From positions 186,001-250,000 of the forward strand of contig NZ_PIPM01000003.1 in the NCBI RefSeq assembly GCF_003987175.1: a stretch of 64,000 nt of DNA, given 5' to 3'. This stretch comes from Aliidiomarina sanyensis. GTDB lineage: Bacteria; Pseudomonadota; Gammaproteobacteria; Enterobacterales; Alteromonadaceae. Position 1 is the stretch's first letter. Each line of letters opens with the position of its first letter. The notes under the pieces were generated by a model that had not been told where the DNA came from, made no database searches, and saw nothing but the letters and a program-made list of their open reading frames with translations. Of the stretch, positions 18,714-29,055 are shown one piece after another. Both the position numbers and the translations under genes were made by a program.

Positions 18714-20229
18714 AACGTCCCTCTCCTTCTTTTTGAGTTGCTGAACTTTTTGCTACCGTCGCTTCAGTCACCGGCATCTCAGTTCCCGCTCCAGCCGGTT
18801 TTTTCTCATCGTGTCCATTGCCCCGCTCCGCATCGGTCAAGCGCATAAACCATCGATATGCCATCCAAGCCGTTAAGACGTTCGCAATCACTCCACCAAT
18901 AAATAAGCCAAGGAGACCCGCTAGGTGATTTCCCAACCACGATAACGGAACAAACATGACAAACAAGCGCAATACACTAAGTAACAAAGCCTGCATTGGA
19001 CGGTGCAGCGCATTTAAGGAGGAATTGGTTAAAATAATACAACCCTGAACACCGTACCCCAGCGGCATAATGATAACAAACCAAGCCAATACGTCAGCGA
19101 CCGCCTCTTCCCGCGCAAAAGCGGTTTGAATAATTGGTAAACTCGCCAATAAAACCAAATAAACGGCGGCTTGGAACAGAAGGACAAACCGAAGCGCAAC
19201 TTTGTATGCCTCTTGCACCCGCGTAATCTTTCCTGCACCAAAGTTCTGGCTGATCAGGGGCGGCAAAGTCATCGACAATGCAAGAATCACAATCGATGCC
19301 ATCGATTCCAATCGGGCCCCGGCCCCGAATGCAGCCACTGCAGGAGCACCGTGTGTCGCAACAATGGCCGTTAAAATCCCCAACGAAATCGGCGTCAGCA
19401 TATTCGCTCCCGCCGCCGGTAAACCGATGGTCAAGAGCTTCCGAGAAGACAGGATAAACTCCGTAACGGAAGGTGGGAGCGGGTCAATCAATCGCTTCCG
19501 GCGGATCAGCAAATAAAGAATAATCGAAAACCCAATGCTCCAAGAAATTACGCTCGCAAGTGCTGCACCCTGCATACCAAGCGCAGGGAATGGACCTAAT
19601 CCGAAAATCAGCAATGGATCCAGAATCGCATTCATCAGGCCGCCCAACCCCATGATCAATGAAGGCGTCTTCGTGTCACCAGAGGCCCGCAGGATACTGT
19701 TTCCAACCATCGGAATGACTAATAGGATTGCACCAGCAAACCAAATATTCATGTACGCATCAATGAGGATCTGGATTTCAGCTGAAGCGCCAAGCAGCGC
19801 AAAGATAGGCCGAGAGAACAAAAAGCCGACTAAGGACAGCACCCCCACAAGCAAGGCCGATAACCAGAGCGCGGAACTGCCTACGTGGCGTGCCGCAGTA
19901 TCTTGATCCGCACCGAGCTTGCGCGCGATCACGGCACTGGTACCAATTCCCAAACCAATGGTGAGACTAATGACAGTAAAGGTCACTGGAAACGTAAAAC
20001 CAATCGCCGCGAGCTCTTCGGTGCCAAGCAATGAGATAAAAAATGTATCGACTAAATTAAAACTAATCAGTGTGGCGATACCAAAAATCATCGGCCACGT
20101 CATTCGCCACAGGGTACGGGGAATGGGCGCGTTAAGCATTTCTTGCTTACGCGATTGCGGGGTTGATCGATGCGTTCCACGACGCGCTTTCTCAGAGGAA
20201 TCTGGTGCGTCGACGGGTGGCAGTGACAT
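18703..20229 (-). CDS. MATE family efflux transporter
   Basis: This 508-residue inner-membrane protein has about twelve hydrophobic helices between residues 40 and 465 in the two pseudo-symmetric halves of MATE carriers. MATE proteins export cationic drugs or organic ions using Na+ or H+ gradients. A polar N-terminal tail of about 35 residues and a charged C-terminal tail flank the core. GAGGAGC precedes the ATG. Its stop lies inside uvrB, giving a coupled MATE-uvrB pair. It belongs to a different branch from the NorM-like MATE encoded at 54275-55624. Confidence 0.9.
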   Translation of the reverse strand: MSLPPVDAPDSSEKARRGTHRSTPQSRKQEMLNAPIPRTLWRMTWPMIFGIATLISFNLVDTFFISLLGTEELAAIGFTFPVTFTVISLTIGLGIGTSAVIARKLGADQDTAARHVGSSALWLSALLVGVLSLVGFLFSRPIFALLGASAEIQILIDAYMNIWFAGAILLVIPMVGNSILRASGDTKTPSLIMGLGGLMNAILDPLLIFGLGPFPALGMQGAALASVISWSIGFSIILYLLIRRKRLIDPLPPSVTEFILSSRKLLTIGLPAAGANMLTPISLGILTAIVATHGAPAVAAFGAGARLESMASIVILALSMTLPPLISQNFGAGKITRVQEAYKVALRFVLLFQAAVYLVLLASLPIIQTAFAREEAVADVLAWFVIIMPLGYGVQGCIILTNSSLNALHRPMQALLLSVLRLFVMFVPLSWLGNHLAGLLGLFIGGVIANVLTAWMAYRWFMRLTDAERGNGHDEKKPAGAGTEMPVTEATVAKSSATQKEGEGRYGA

Positions 20230-20389
20230 GCTTGCTCCTCGTTACCACAAAACTACGTCGGCGAACCCGCCGAGCGCGTTGAGGAAAACGCGTAGTATAG
20301 CGAAATTCCGATGAACTGACTATTCACCATCATCCCATGAATACTGCGCAAATTCTGTCAATTTAACGGACGCAAACGGCTGGCCCGAC

Positions 20390-20418
20390 TAGACTTTTGG
20401 ACCTGCTCCACTTATAGT
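20390..20418 (+). promoter_or_regulatory. Candidate promoter of the aminotransferase gene
   Basis: TAGACT (20390-20395) and TATAGT (20413-20418) are separated by 17 nt, placing a start about 50 nt before the GTG codon at 20477. The fit to the sigma-70 consensus is moderate. Confidence 0.5.
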
Positions 20419-20476
20419 GGCTGCCTGATATACACCCCAGGTTTTCTTCCCTACAACATACGCAGACAGGTGCTTT

Positions 20477-21667
20477 GTGGACTACAAACTTTCACAGCGC
20501 GTCAACGCTATCAAACCTTCTCCGACTCTGGCAGTGAGCCAGAAAGCTGCCGAACTCAAAGCGGCTGGCAAAGACGTGATTGGTTTGGGCGTTGGAGAGC
20601 CAGACTTCACTACCCCAGAATTCATTTGCACCGCTGCGAAAGCCGCGATCGACGCTGGCCACACACGTTACACCGCCGTGGATGGCATTCCAGAACTGAA
20701 AAAAGCCGTCTGTGAAAAATTCAAGCGAGATAATCAATTGCACTATGAGCCTAGTGAAATTCTAGTCTCAGCAGGCGGCAAGCATAGTATTTTTAACCTC
20801 CTCACGGCATGGCTCGATGCGGGTGATGAAGTCATCATCCCGGCACCGTATTGGGTTTCCTACCCTGACATGACGCTCTTAGTCGGTGCGGTTCCGGTGG
20901 TTATCGAGGCGGGAATTGAGCAAGCATATAAGATCACGGCAGAGCAGCTAGAAGCGGCCATTACACCCAAAACCAAAATGTTGTTCCTGAATAGTCCATC
21001 CAATCCGACTGGAATGGCCTACAGTGCAGAGGAACTAAAAGCGATTGCGGACGTGCTACGCAAGCACCCGCAGGTATTAATTGCAACCGATGATATGTAT
21101 GAGCACATTCTGTGGACTAACGCTCCGTTCGTAAATCTCCCGATGGTTGCACCAGACCTAAAAGATCGCACAGTCATTCTTTCAGGTGTTTCCAAAGCCT
21201 ACGCCATGACCGGTTGGCGGATTGGATATGCGGCAGGGCCAAAGCCCCTGATCGCCGCCATGAAAAAAGTTCAGTCGCAAAGCACCTCAAACCCAGCGTC
21301 AATTTCACAACATGCTGCGTTAGCCGCATTGACGGGCGACCAATCATTCATTGGTGAGATGGTGACCGAGTTTAAAGCACGTCATGACCGCCTTATCGAA
21401 GGCCTGGCAAAAATTCCCGGACTGAAAGTGCGTCCTGGCGATGGGACCTTCTACGCATTTCCAAATGTGGAAGGCTTAATGGCGATGGTAGGCGTAGACA
21501 GCGATATCGAACTCTGCGAACGCTTACTCAGCGAAGCCAATGTAGCACTCGTTCCCGGTTCCGCCTTTGGGGCTCCTGGACATTTCCGACTTTCTTTTGC
21601 AGCAAGTCGTGAAATCCTCGACGAAGCCGTCAAACGCATCCATGCGTTTGCTGCAAAATATTCGTAA
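20477..21667 (+). CDS. Class I PLP-dependent aminotransferase (aspartate aminotransferase-like)
   Basis: This 396-residue fold-type I aminotransferase carries the PLP lysine in SGVSKAYAMTGWRIGY (about residue 238), NSPSNPTG for PLP contact, and a C-terminal arginine in FRLSFAAS for the substrate alpha-carboxylate. The sequence resembles the subgroup-Ib aspartate/prephenate aminotransferases (MDYKLSQRVNAIKPSPTLAV start) rather than E. coli AspC. The start is GTG with a weak AGGT. The gene stands alone, and its stop codon directly abuts a palindromic repeat array. Confidence 0.88.
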   Translation: MDYKLSQRVNAIKPSPTLAVSQKAAELKAAGKDVIGLGVGEPDFTTPEFICTAAKAAIDAGHTRYTAVDGIPELKKAVCEKFKRDNQLHYEPSEILVSAGGKHSIFNLLTAWLDAGDEVIIPAPYWVSYPDMTLLVGAVPVVIEAGIEQAYKITAEQLEAAITPKTKMLFLNSPSNPTGMAYSAEELKAIADVLRKHPQVLIATDDMYEHILWTNAPFVNLPMVAPDLKDRTVILSGVSKAYAMTGWRIGYAAGPKPLIAAMKKVQSQSTSNPASISQHAALAALTGDQSFIGEMVTEFKARHDRLIEGLAKIPGLKVRPGDGTFYAFPNVEGLMAMVGVDSDIELCERLLSEANVALVPGSAFGAPGHFRLSFAASREILDEAVKRIHAFAAKYS

Positions 21668-21863
21668 CCAACACAACGCGTTGGGTCTGCTCGGGTGGGA
21701 ATCATGCCCGCACACCCAACGCAGTGCGTTGGCTACAATCATCACCCGGTGATAGTATCGCTTCTAGCCCGCACACCCAACGCAGTGCGTTGGCTACAAT
21801 CATCATCCGGTGATAGTATCGCTTCTAGCCCGCACACCCAACGCAATGCGTTGGGTATGATAC
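21668..21863. repeat. REP-like palindrome array, cluster 1, with 61-bp tandem units
   Basis: Four imperfect palindromes with arms CCAACGC/GCGTTGG occur at 21668-21685 (degenerate), 21715-21732, 21776-21793 and 21837-21854. The last three are spaced exactly 61 bp apart, and the 61-bp unit (palindrome, GGCTACAATCATCA, CCGGTGATAG, GCTTCTAG) is tandemly repeated with one substitution. The array begins right after the aminotransferase stop. Confidence 0.9.
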
Positions 21864-22531
21864 CCTGTTCCGCACCGCTCTCTCCTTTTTGTCCGTAAAA
21901 AGCCAATAACCCGCTCTCTTTCGAGGTAGAACAACCGTGGATATGCAAACGTTATAGATTTAATCGCAGAAATGTCACAATTGCATAACGAAAGAAAATG
22001 AGAGTAATCCCTTACAAGCAACTACCCAGAAACTGGTAAATTTATCGTGCATTGTGAATAAATTTTAAGAAATTAATTCACAGGAGTGATCCAAACGTGG
22101 CGGAAATTCACGCGAGAACTGCACAAAAACCATGCCGATCTTCATATACAACCTAAACCATTGATTTATATGGAATATAAAAAGCGTGCCAGAATGTATC
22201 CTTTCCGCTCAATCCGCTATAGCCTACGTTTTGTAACGCAACCCACAGACTTAACCACAAGGTTATCCACAGAAATAGTGGATAAGATCGGGAGCGCTAG
22301 ACACAGCGCGGTTTCGACCCTTCTGTGGATAATTTGTTAACCCCAAAAGCAAAACATTTGGCGAATTTTTAATCAGGTTGATACTCCGCAACGCTAAGTT
22401 ATGCAGGTTTCGAACAATTTCACTACAAAAAGTCGAAATTCTGCGCAATTAAACGTTTGCGATGAAATTTCTCTTTGCAAGATGTTGACAGGGTCGGGGC
22501 ATCCCTTTAAGATTCCGCCCCGTTAAGCGAT
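21864..22531. other. Gene-free A/T-rich interval with DnaA-box cluster
   Basis: No convincing gene is present in this stretch. It is A/T-rich (for example around 22030-22080) and holds two perfect DnaA boxes (TTATCCACA at 22263-22271 and its reverse complement at 22324-22332). Two single-mismatch boxes lie at 22251-22259 (TTAACCACA) and 22277-22285 (reverse complement of TTATCCACT). The tRNA-Asn promoter lies at its right end. An 84-codon frame through it lacks a credible start and crosses the DnaA boxes. Confidence 0.6.
22485..22513 (+). promoter_or_regulatory. Sigma-70 promoter of the tRNA-Asn pair
   Basis: TTGACA (22485-22490) and TAAGAT (22508-22513) are separated by 17 nt, followed by a C/G-rich TCCGCCCC discriminator, 18 nt before the first tRNA-Asn. 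Confidence 0.85.
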
Positions 22532-22608
22532 TCCCCAGTAGCTCAGTTGGTTAGAGCGGTGGACTGTTAATCCATGTGTCGTTGGTTCGAATCCAACCTG
22601 GGGAGCCA
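22532..22608 (+). tRNA. tRNA-Asn (GTT), first copy
   Basis: This is a 77-nt cloverleaf with acceptor TCCCCAG/CTGGGGA, anticodon loop CTGTTAA, T-arm GTTGGTTCGAATCCAAC and encoded CCA. Confidence 0.98.
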
Positions 22609-22650
22609 CGCTTACATCCCAAAAGAAACACGCAAGACCCCCTTTGAAAT

Positions 22651-22727
22651 TCCCCAGTAGCTCAGTTGGTTAGAGCGGTGGACTGTTAATCCATGTGTCG
22701 TTGGTTCGAATCCAACCTGGGGAGCCA
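22651..22727 (+). tRNA. tRNA-Asn (GTT), second copy
   Basis: The sequence is identical to the first copy, 42 nt downstream, and most likely in the same transcript because no separate promoter is visible. Confidence 0.98.
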
Positions 22728-22775
22728 CAAACTCCTTTTCCCTGTCTTTCGCTGCATCCAACACACCGAACAAAC

Positions 22776-22870
22776 AAGTAGCCAACGCACCGCGTTGGGA
22801 CTGAAATTCGAAAGCAACTCCATCCCGAGCAAAACCCAACGCCCCGTTACGGAACATGCGTTGGCTACTT
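22776..22870. repeat. REP-like palindromes, cluster 2
   Basis: A 13-bp perfect inverted repeat, AAGTAGCCAACGC at 22776-22788 and GCGTTGGCTACTT at 22858-22870, encloses one full palindrome (CCAACGC-ACC-GCGTTGG) and one degenerate copy. The right edge touches the TAA stop of the PAP2 gene (22869-22871, minus strand). Confidence 0.85.
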
Positions 22871-23390
22871 AGAGGACGGCGACGGTCAAGCCAGCGATGA
22901 GGGTACCGAGGAAGGCGCCAGCGAGAACATCACTGGGATAATGCACACCGAGGGCAACGCGAGAAATGGCAACGAGCGTGGCCCAGCCGTAAAAAATGGG
23001 GGCCCAGACAGGGAAGCTTGCTATCACCAGCGCAGCAAACAAAAATGCTGCCGTGGCATGTCCGGATGGGAACGAAAATCGATCTGCGGGTTTGATCACG
23101 GGTTTGACTTTTCGACGTAACCACGGACGATCACGCCGCAGCAGATTCTTCAAACCAATAAAAAGCGGAATTTCAATTGCAAAAGCGAGCAGTGCACGCT
23201 GAATAAACAAGACACTCCCTTCGACTGCAGCAATTGCAGCGAACAGAGCAAACAGCGCATAGTATGGCCCGTCACCACTGCGCGACAGCCAAAAGGCCAA
23301 TCTGCTTTTACGGAGCCCTCGGGTCGAGCGGAACATCCAATCGAACGTCCATTCATCGAGCGCGCGTAGTCGTGCAAAAATGTGAACCAA
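22869..23390 (-). CDS. PAP2-family membrane phosphatase
   Basis: This 173-residue integral membrane protein has the three PAP2 catalytic motifs: [10 protein letters not shown] (about residue 80), PSGH (about 109) and [12 protein letters not shown] (about 142-153), between five or six hydrophobic helices. Family members dephosphorylate phosphatidic acid, phosphatidylglycerol phosphate or undecaprenyl pyrophosphate on the periplasmic side; which of these applies is not readable. The start appears to be TTG with AGAGG 8 nt upstream. The 3' end abuts a REP-like repeat. Confidence 0.88.
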   Translation of the reverse strand: MVHIFARLRALDEWTFDWMFRSTRGLRKSRLAFWLSRSGDGPYYALFALFAAIAAVEGSVLFIQRALLAFAIEIPLFIGLKNLLRRDRPWLRRKVKPVIKPADRFSFPSGHATAAFLFAALVIASFPVWAPIFYGWATLVAISRVALGVHYPSDVLAGAFLGTLIAGLTVAVL

Positions 23391-23585
23391 ACAACCAACC
23401 TCTTGCTGAAAATCCGAACCGAACGGCAGAGCGGACTCATTAGTTTACTTGAAAGCAGGTATTCTGCCTACGGCTTCTTAGGATTCCCTTAAAAATACCG
23501 ACACTGCAAGTTGTTTCTCCTCGCCTAAAACCGGATAATACCCCAAGAAAACTCAATGACCTGAATTGCTCGGTATCTGGACACC

Positions 23586-24170
23586 ATGACCGAAATCGTT
23601 TTGCTGCTTGTGGCCACTGTATTGGTCAACAACTTTGTATTGGTTCAATTCCTTGGATTGTGCCCATTTATGGGGGTCTCAAATAAACTCGAGACCGCTA
23701 TCGGCATGTCCTTGGCAACCACGTTTGTCCTGACCCTCGCCTCGGTCAGCAGTTACCTCGTGAATCAATATATCTTGCAGCCACTGGATCTGATGTCGCT
23801 GCGCACACTGAGCTTTATCCTTGTGATCGCCGTCGTCGTGCAATTCACCGAAATGGTCGTGCAGAAAACAAGCCCAACCCTGTATCGTCTGTTGGGTATC
23901 TTCTTACCGTTGATTACTTCAAACTGCGCGGTTCTCGGGGTCGCACTCTTGAATGTCAATGAACAACATAACTTTATCGAATCGATCGTCTACGGGTTTG
24001 GTGCTGCCGTGGGCTTCTCGCTCGTCCTCGTACTCTTCTCCGCGCTCCGTGAGCGTCTTGCCGCCGCTGATGTGCCGTTGCCGTTCCGCGGCGCCGCCAT
24101 TGGAATGATTACGGCCGGACTGATGTCGCTCGCCTTTATGGGCTTTGCCGGATTGGTGAGTTTCTCATGA
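23586..24170 (+). CDS. rnfA: Electron transport complex subunit RnfA (RsxA)
   Basis: RnfA is a 194-residue inner-membrane subunit with six predicted helices and the conserved [12 protein letters not shown] segment, paralogous to RnfE and NqrE. With RnfE it holds the membrane-embedded iron-sulphur centre of the Rnf complex, which couples NADH-ferredoxin/SoxR-reducing electron flow to ion movement. First gene of the rnfABCDGE-nth-rnt block; no strong Shine-Dalgarno precedes its ATG. Its stop overlaps rnfB as ATGA. Confidence 0.97.
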   Translation: MTEIVLLLVATVLVNNFVLVQFLGLCPFMGVSNKLETAIGMSLATTFVLTLASVSSYLVNQYILQPLDLMSLRTLSFILVIAVVVQFTEMVVQKTSPTLYRLLGIFLPLITSNCAVLGVALLNVNEQHNFIESIVYGFGAAVGFSLVLVLFSALRERLAAADVPLPFRGAAIGMITAGLMSLAFMGFAGLVSFS

Positions 24171-24772
24171 GTTGGATCGTCGGTATCGCAGCACTCAGCA
24201 TCCTCGCGCTCGTCGCAGGACTCATTCTCGGTTTCGCAGCCGTGCGCTTCCGAGTAGAAGGCGACCCCATTGTTGAACAAATTGATGCATTACTACCGCA
24301 AACCCAGTGCGGCCAATGTGGTTATCCGGGCTGCCGTCCTTACGCCCAAGCAATTGCCGATGGCGACGAATTAAATAAATGCCCGCCGGGTGGACAAGCG
24401 ACCATTGACAAGCTAGCCGACTTACTCGGACGCGAAGCAAAACCACTGGATGCAGCCCATGGAAATGAGGATGTGAAGAAGGTAGCGGTTATTCGCGAGG
24501 ATGAGTGCATCGGCTGCACAAAATGCATCCAAGCCTGTCCGGTTGACGCCATCATTGGCGCGACCAAGCAAATGCACACCGTCATTGCCGATGAGTGCAC
24601 CGGATGCGATCTCTGTGTTGAACCCTGCCCCGTCGACTGTATCGATATGCTCCCCGTTCCGGAAAAACCGGAACGCTGGAAGTGGAATCTTGAGCAAATC
24701 CCCGTAGCCGTGCTGGACGCAACGCAAGCGTCTTCATCCCATTCCGTATCTGCGGATGAGGAACACAGATGA
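24167..24772 (+). CDS. rnfB: Electron transport complex subunit RnfB
   Basis: This 201-residue ferredoxin-like subunit is anchored by an N-terminal helix (about residues 5-27). It has the four-cysteine cluster motif CGQCGYPGC...C (about 45-70) and two 4Fe-4S ferredoxin motifs, [12 protein letters not shown] and [12 protein letters not shown], near residues 112-155. It passes electrons between the soluble donor and the membrane subunits. It overlaps both rnfA and rnfC by 4 nt, implying coupled translation. Confidence 0.97.
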   Translation: MSWIVGIAALSILALVAGLILGFAAVRFRVEGDPIVEQIDALLPQTQCGQCGYPGCRPYAQAIADGDELNKCPPGGQATIDKLADLLGREAKPLDAAHGNEDVKKVAVIREDECIGCTKCIQACPVDAIIGATKQMHTVIADECTGCDLCVEPCPVDCIDMLPVPEKPERWKWNLEQIPVAVLDATQASSSHSVSADEEHR

Positions 24773-26592
24773 GCTCATCAGCCAGTGTAAACTCAAACAC
24801 AGTGCAACTCTGGTCCTTTCCGGGTGGAATTCATCCCCCGGAGCGCAAGGCGCCCGCGAATGAAACGCCCATTCGCCGTTTCCCCATTGCGCCAGAACTC
24901 ATTGTTCCTCTGCGCCAACACATTGGCGCCTTGGGTGAACTTGTCGTTCAAGTGGGTGATTATGTCCGCAAAGGTCAAGCCTTAACCCAACCGGGTATTG
25001 AGCACGGCCTGCCCGTCCATGCACCAACGTCGGGAATCATTGTCGAGATAGGCGATTTTCCACTCAATCATCCATCGGCCATGCGGGGTCCAGGTATTCG
25101 CCTGCGCGCCGATGGAGACGACCTATGGATCGATCGTCATCCACTCCCGAATTATCAAAGCAGCACCAGACTACAGGTTCTTGAACATTTACATCAGTAT
25201 GGTATTGCTGGACTCGGGGGCGCCGGTTTCCCCACCGCACGTAAGATTGCGAGCGCCAACGGAATCGACGTACTGATTATCAACGGCGTGGAGTGTGAAC
25301 CCTACATTGCGGCCGATGACCGGCTCATGCGCGAACATGCCGATGCCATCGTCCGGGGGACCGAAGCCCTCCAATGGCTAACCCAAGCAAAACGTGTAGT
25401 CATTGCAATCGAAGACAATAAGCCCGAGGCCATTACGGCCATGCAATCCGCCGCACAGAACGCCACCTCCTCGGTGATCGAGGTCGTCGTGATTCCGACC
25501 AAGTATCCATCGGGTGGCGAGCGTCAGTTGATTCAAATTTTGACTGGAAAGCAAGTACCAGCACAAGGGCTACCCCTCGATATTGGTGTGTTAATGCACA
25601 ATACGGGGACCGCGTTCGCGGTGTCTCGTGCTTTGGAAAAAGGCGAGCCACTCATTGAACGTGTGGTGACACTCACGGGTGAAGCACTGGCAACTCCCTG
25701 CACCGCTTGGGTTCCCCTCGGAACGCCCGTAGCTTACCTTTTGGAGCAAGCAGGATTCACACCGGAACGGGATCAACGTGTCATTATGGGTGGGCCTATG
25801 ATGGGCTTCACTTTACCTCACCTGCAGGTTCCGGTGATAAAAACAACCAATTGTATCTTAGCGCCCACCCGTACAGAGCTTCCAGCTGCAGGCCCAGAGA
25901 TGCCCTGTATTCGCTGTGGTGCATGTGCCGATGTCTGCCCTGCTTCCTTGTTACCGCAACAGTTATACTGGTTTGCAAAATCGAAAGACTATGATGGTCT
26001 CAAAACACATCACCTCCCAGATTGCATCGAATGTGGAGCCTGTGCTTACGTATGCCCAAGTGAAATTCCGTTGGTGCAATACTATCGGCAAGCCAAGGCC
26101 GAAATGCGCGAGCAAGCCATTGAGCATCAAAAAGCCGAAATAGCACGGCAACGGTTCGAAGCACGTCAGGCACGGTTGGAACGAGAAAAACAAGAACGTC
26201 TTGAACGGCATCGTAAAGCCGCAGAAGCCCGTGAAGCAGCGCTTGCTGCTCGCGAACAGAACACCCCAGCGGCCTCTGAGGGGGATAATGACCCTGTGAA
26301 AGCCGCGCTTGCACGCGTGAAAGCGAAAAAAGCAGCGGCCGAGGGAGCGACCACCTCAAGCGCGTCGTCGAAGGACGATCAGGTTGCGGCCGCGGTTGCA
26401 CGAGCAAAAGCGCGTAAAGCGGCTCGCGAGGCAGAGAACCAAACCTCGAACACGCCGGCTAAGCCATCAGCACAAAACGATGCGCCCCGAGTTGAAAAGC
26501 CAGTATCCAATAAAGACCAAGTGGCTGCCGCTGTGGCGCGTGCAAAAGCGCGAAAAGCGGCTCGAGACGCAGAGAAGGATAAAGATTCATGA
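24769..26592 (+). CDS. rnfC: Electron transport complex subunit RnfC
   Basis: RnfC is the NADH-binding, FMN-containing subunit. In this 607-residue protein the SLBB/NADH-binding region holds [12 protein letters not shown] and the GVECEPYI block, followed by two 4Fe-4S motifs, [12 protein letters not shown] and [12 protein letters not shown], near residues 380-430. The last 150 residues are a charged, alanine-rich coiled-coil tail with three repeats of a [14 protein letters not shown]-type unit (about 505, 540, 585), a variable feature of proteobacterial RnfC. Confidence 0.97.
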   Translation: MSSSASVNSNTVQLWSFPGGIHPPERKAPANETPIRRFPIAPELIVPLRQHIGALGELVVQVGDYVRKGQALTQPGIEHGLPVHAPTSGIIVEIGDFPLNHPSAMRGPGIRLRADGDDLWIDRHPLPNYQSSTRLQVLEHLHQYGIAGLGGAGFPTARKIASANGIDVLIINGVECEPYIAADDRLMREHADAIVRGTEALQWLTQAKRVVIAIEDNKPEAITAMQSAAQNATSSVIEVVVIPTKYPSGGERQLIQILTGKQVPAQGLPLDIGVLMHNTGTAFAVSRALEKGEPLIERVVTLTGEALATPCTAWVPLGTPVAYLLEQAGFTPERDQRVIMGGPMMGFTLPHLQVPVIKTTNCILAPTRTELPAAGPEMPCIRCGACADVCPASLLPQQLYWFAKSKDYDGLKTHHLPDCIECGACAYVCPSEIPLVQYYRQAKAEMREQAIEHQKAEIARQRFEARQARLEREKQERLERHRKAAEAREAALAAREQNTPAASEGDNDPVKAALARVKAKKAAAEGATTSSASSKDDQVAAAVARAKARKAAREAENQTSNTPAKPSAQNDAPRVEKPVSNKDQVAAAVARAKARKAARDAEKDKDS

Positions 26593-27662
26593 GCTTTTAT
26601 GTCGCTTCATCTCCGCATCATCACCTGCGTCGCAGTACCGCAGATTTAATGCGCCTCGTGTTAATTGCCATGATTCCAGGTATTCTCGCCCAGTGGTATT
26701 TCTTTGGTTGGGGCGTCATCCTGCAACTCGCCCTAGCGATTGCTGTCGCGCTTGCAAGTGAAGCACTCTGTTTGTTAGCGCGCGATCGTGCGCCCAGTTC
26801 TGGGTTGCGGGATTACACCGCGGTCGTGACTGCTGCGCTCCTTGCCGTGAGTATCCCACCCCTCGCCCCGTGGTGGATCATCGTGATTGGGACACTCTTC
26901 TCAATCGTGGTCGTCAAACACCTATTTGGTGGCGTGGGGCAAAACATATTCAACCCGGCCATGGCAGGTTATGTCCTGCTGCTCATCTCCTTCCCTGTGC
27001 AAATGACCAGTTGGCTGCCGCCCAGCAGTCTGACCGAATTACCGGGCTTGTGGGATAGCATTCTTGTTTTCTTGTTTGGTTTTACCGGTGAGGGATTCAG
27101 TCTAGAACAAATTCGTCGAGTCGAGAGCGGTACCTTGCTTGATGCAATTGTAATGGCCACGCCTCTCGATCACATCAAAACCGAACTAGCCCAAGGCTTC
27201 ACCCTCAGTGAAGCCAAGAGCGCACCGATATTTTCCGGTGCTGCAGGAATGGGATGGCAGTGGGTCAATGCCGCCTATCTCCTTGGGGGATTATTCTTAA
27301 TTCAGCAACGCGTTATCACCTGGCATATTCCCGGCGCCTTGCTGGGCAGTCTTGGCCTGTTTGCATTGATAGGCGCATTGATAGCGCCCGACCACCTCCC
27401 CAATGTGGATATTCATTTGTTGAGCGGTGCCACCATGCTCGCGGCCTTTTTTATCGCGACCGATCCGGTCTCGGCCGCGACCTCAACCCGCGGCAAACTC
27501 GTGTACGCCGGTCTTATCGGTGTGCTGATATATGTGATTCGGACCTGGGGTGGTTATCCTGATGCAGTGGCATTTGCCGTTCTTTTGGCGAATTTGTGTG
27601 TTCCCGTGATTGATCAGTACACGCGCCCCACAGTGTATGGACATCGGGAGGAACGTTCATAA
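26589..27662 (+). CDS. rnfD: Electron transport complex subunit RnfD
   Basis: This 357-residue integral membrane flavoprotein has about nine or ten helices and is related to NqrB. The threonine in AIVMATPLDHI (about residue 190) matches the site of covalent FMN attachment, and GATMLAAFFIATDPV is the conserved C-terminal block. It overlaps rnfC by 4 nt and shares its last base with the first base of rnfG. Confidence 0.97.
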   Translation: MSFYVASSPHHHLRRSTADLMRLVLIAMIPGILAQWYFFGWGVILQLALAIAVALASEALCLLARDRAPSSGLRDYTAVVTAALLAVSIPPLAPWWIIVIGTLFSIVVVKHLFGGVGQNIFNPAMAGYVLLLISFPVQMTSWLPPSSLTELPGLWDSILVFLFGFTGEGFSLEQIRRVESGTLLDAIVMATPLDHIKTELAQGFTLSEAKSAPIFSGAAGMGWQWVNAAYLLGGLFLIQQRVITWHIPGALLGSLGLFALIGALIAPDHLPNVDIHLLSGATMLAAFFIATDPVSAATSTRGKLVYAGLIGVLIYVIRTWGGYPDAVAFAVLLANLCVPVIDQYTRPTVYGHREERS

Positions 27663-28339
27663 TGCCGACGTTACGCAAAAGTATTCAACGAAATGGTTTC
27701 ATTTTAGGTGCTTTCGCCGTCATCGCGACGTCTCTGATTATTGGCGTGCAGCTTTTGACCGCAGATCGGATCGCCGAGCAACAACGCAATGATCTCCTGC
27801 GTACATTGAATACCCTCATCCCCCCTGCGATGCATGACAACGATCTCTATGCAGACTGCACGACCGTTTCTGCACCCGATATTCTCGGCCTTGCACAACA
27901 ACCGGTGTATCGAGCGCGGCTTGACGGCGAGCCAACGGGCCTTGCGATCCGCACGACCGCGCCCGACGGTTACAGCGGGCAGATTCACATGTTGGTCGCG
28001 CTGAATCCGACCGGAACGGTCAAAGGCGTTCGTGTTTTACAGCACCGAGAAACCCCAGGACTCGGAGACAAAATTGAAATCGCACGGGATGATTGGATTT
28101 TAAGTTTTGATGGCCAACGCATGCGCAGTGAAACCGATGCACGTTGGGCGGTGCGTCGCGATGGCGGTATGTTTGACCAATTCACTGGCGCGACCATCAC
28201 GCCTCGAGCCGTGGTCAATGCGGTGTCCCGGACGGTGTGGTACGCTCAAAATAATACTGAAGAATTGTTTGCCGCACCTGCCGATTGTTATGGTCAGATA
28301 GAGCCTGTCACGGTCATGAATCCCGAGGAGACTGGATGA
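27662..28339 (+). CDS. rnfG: Electron transport complex subunit RnfG
   Basis: This 225-residue protein has one N-terminal membrane helix (about 12-33) and a periplasmic FMN-binding domain. The covalent FMN threonine sits in [12 protein letters not shown] (about residue 176-180). The family's [12 protein letters not shown] motif is present near residue 122. It overlaps rnfE by ATGA. Confidence 0.97.
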   Translation: MPTLRKSIQRNGFILGAFAVIATSLIIGVQLLTADRIAEQQRNDLLRTLNTLIPPAMHDNDLYADCTTVSAPDILGLAQQPVYRARLDGEPTGLAIRTTAPDGYSGQIHMLVALNPTGTVKGVRVLQHRETPGLGDKIEIARDDWILSFDGQRMRSETDARWAVRRDGGMFDQFTGATITPRAVVNAVSRTVWYAQNNTEELFAAPADCYGQIEPVTVMNPEETG

Positions 28340-29037
28340 TGGATTCAGAGTATCAAACACTCACACGCGACGGCTTGTGGGAAAATAATCCCGCACTGGT
28401 TCAGCTGTTGGGCCTCTGCCCGTTACTCGCGGTCACTGGAACCGTCACAAATGCCTTAGGCTTAGGCCTCGCCACGATGCTGGTGCTCATTGGCTCGAAC
28501 TTGACGGTTTCACTCGTGCGCAACTTCGTCCCAAAAGAAATTCGGATTCCCGTATTTGTCATCGTCATCGCAACCTTTGTCACCCTGGTGGAATTGTTGA
28601 TGAACGCATTCACCTACGGTTTATTTATGGCCTTAGGGATCTTCATCCCCCTGATTGTAACCAACTGCGCGATTATTGGGCGTGCAGAAGCGTACGCATC
28701 GAAAAATCCATGGCCAAAGGCAGCCTATGATGGTTTTGTCATGGGACTTGGCTTTGCGTTTGTCCTTGTGGCACTCGGTGCACTGCGCGAACTGCTGGGT
28801 CAAGGGACATTACTGGATGGTGCCGAGATGCTACTCGGGGAGTGGGCTCGGGACTTACGCATTCAGCTTATCCAGTTTGATTACCCACTGCTCCTGGCGA
28901 TTTTACCGCCGGGGGCCTTTATCGGCATGGGCTTTCTCATTGCTGGCAAAAACTGGCTTGATGCACGTCGACAACGCAAAGCCGCCCAGAGTCCGGTGGT
29001 GAAAGCGCAGCGCGCTCGCGTAACGACGGTAAACTAA
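28336..29037 (+). CDS. rnfE: Electron transport complex subunit RnfE
   Basis: This 233-residue, six-helix membrane subunit is a paralogue of RnfA, with [17 protein letters not shown] as the family hallmark. GAGGAG at 28325-28330 and the tandem ATG codons at 28336 and 28339 mark the start; upstream in-frame codons lie within rnfG. The stop is 18 nt before nth. No rnfH gene follows. Confidence 0.96.
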   Translation: MMDSEYQTLTRDGLWENNPALVQLLGLCPLLAVTGTVTNALGLGLATMLVLIGSNLTVSLVRNFVPKEIRIPVFVIVIATFVTLVELLMNAFTYGLFMALGIFIPLIVTNCAIIGRAEAYASKNPWPKAAYDGFVMGLGFAFVLVALGALRELLGQGTLLDGAEMLLGEWARDLRIQLIQFDYPLLLAILPPGAFIGMGFLIAGKNWLDARRQRKAAQSPVVKAQRARVTTVN

Positions 29038-29055
29038 AAACAGGACACAACGCAT

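Noticed and set aside
22251-22332. Chromosomal replication origin
   Set aside because: DnaA boxes are present, but there are no origin-associated genes (dnaA, dnaN, mnmG, rpmH) and no clear array of A/T 13-mers; kept only as a DnaA-binding candidate.
22086-22340. 84-codon frame in the gene-free interval
   Set aside because: It has basic and irregular composition, crosses the DnaA boxes, and is not similar to anything I recognise.
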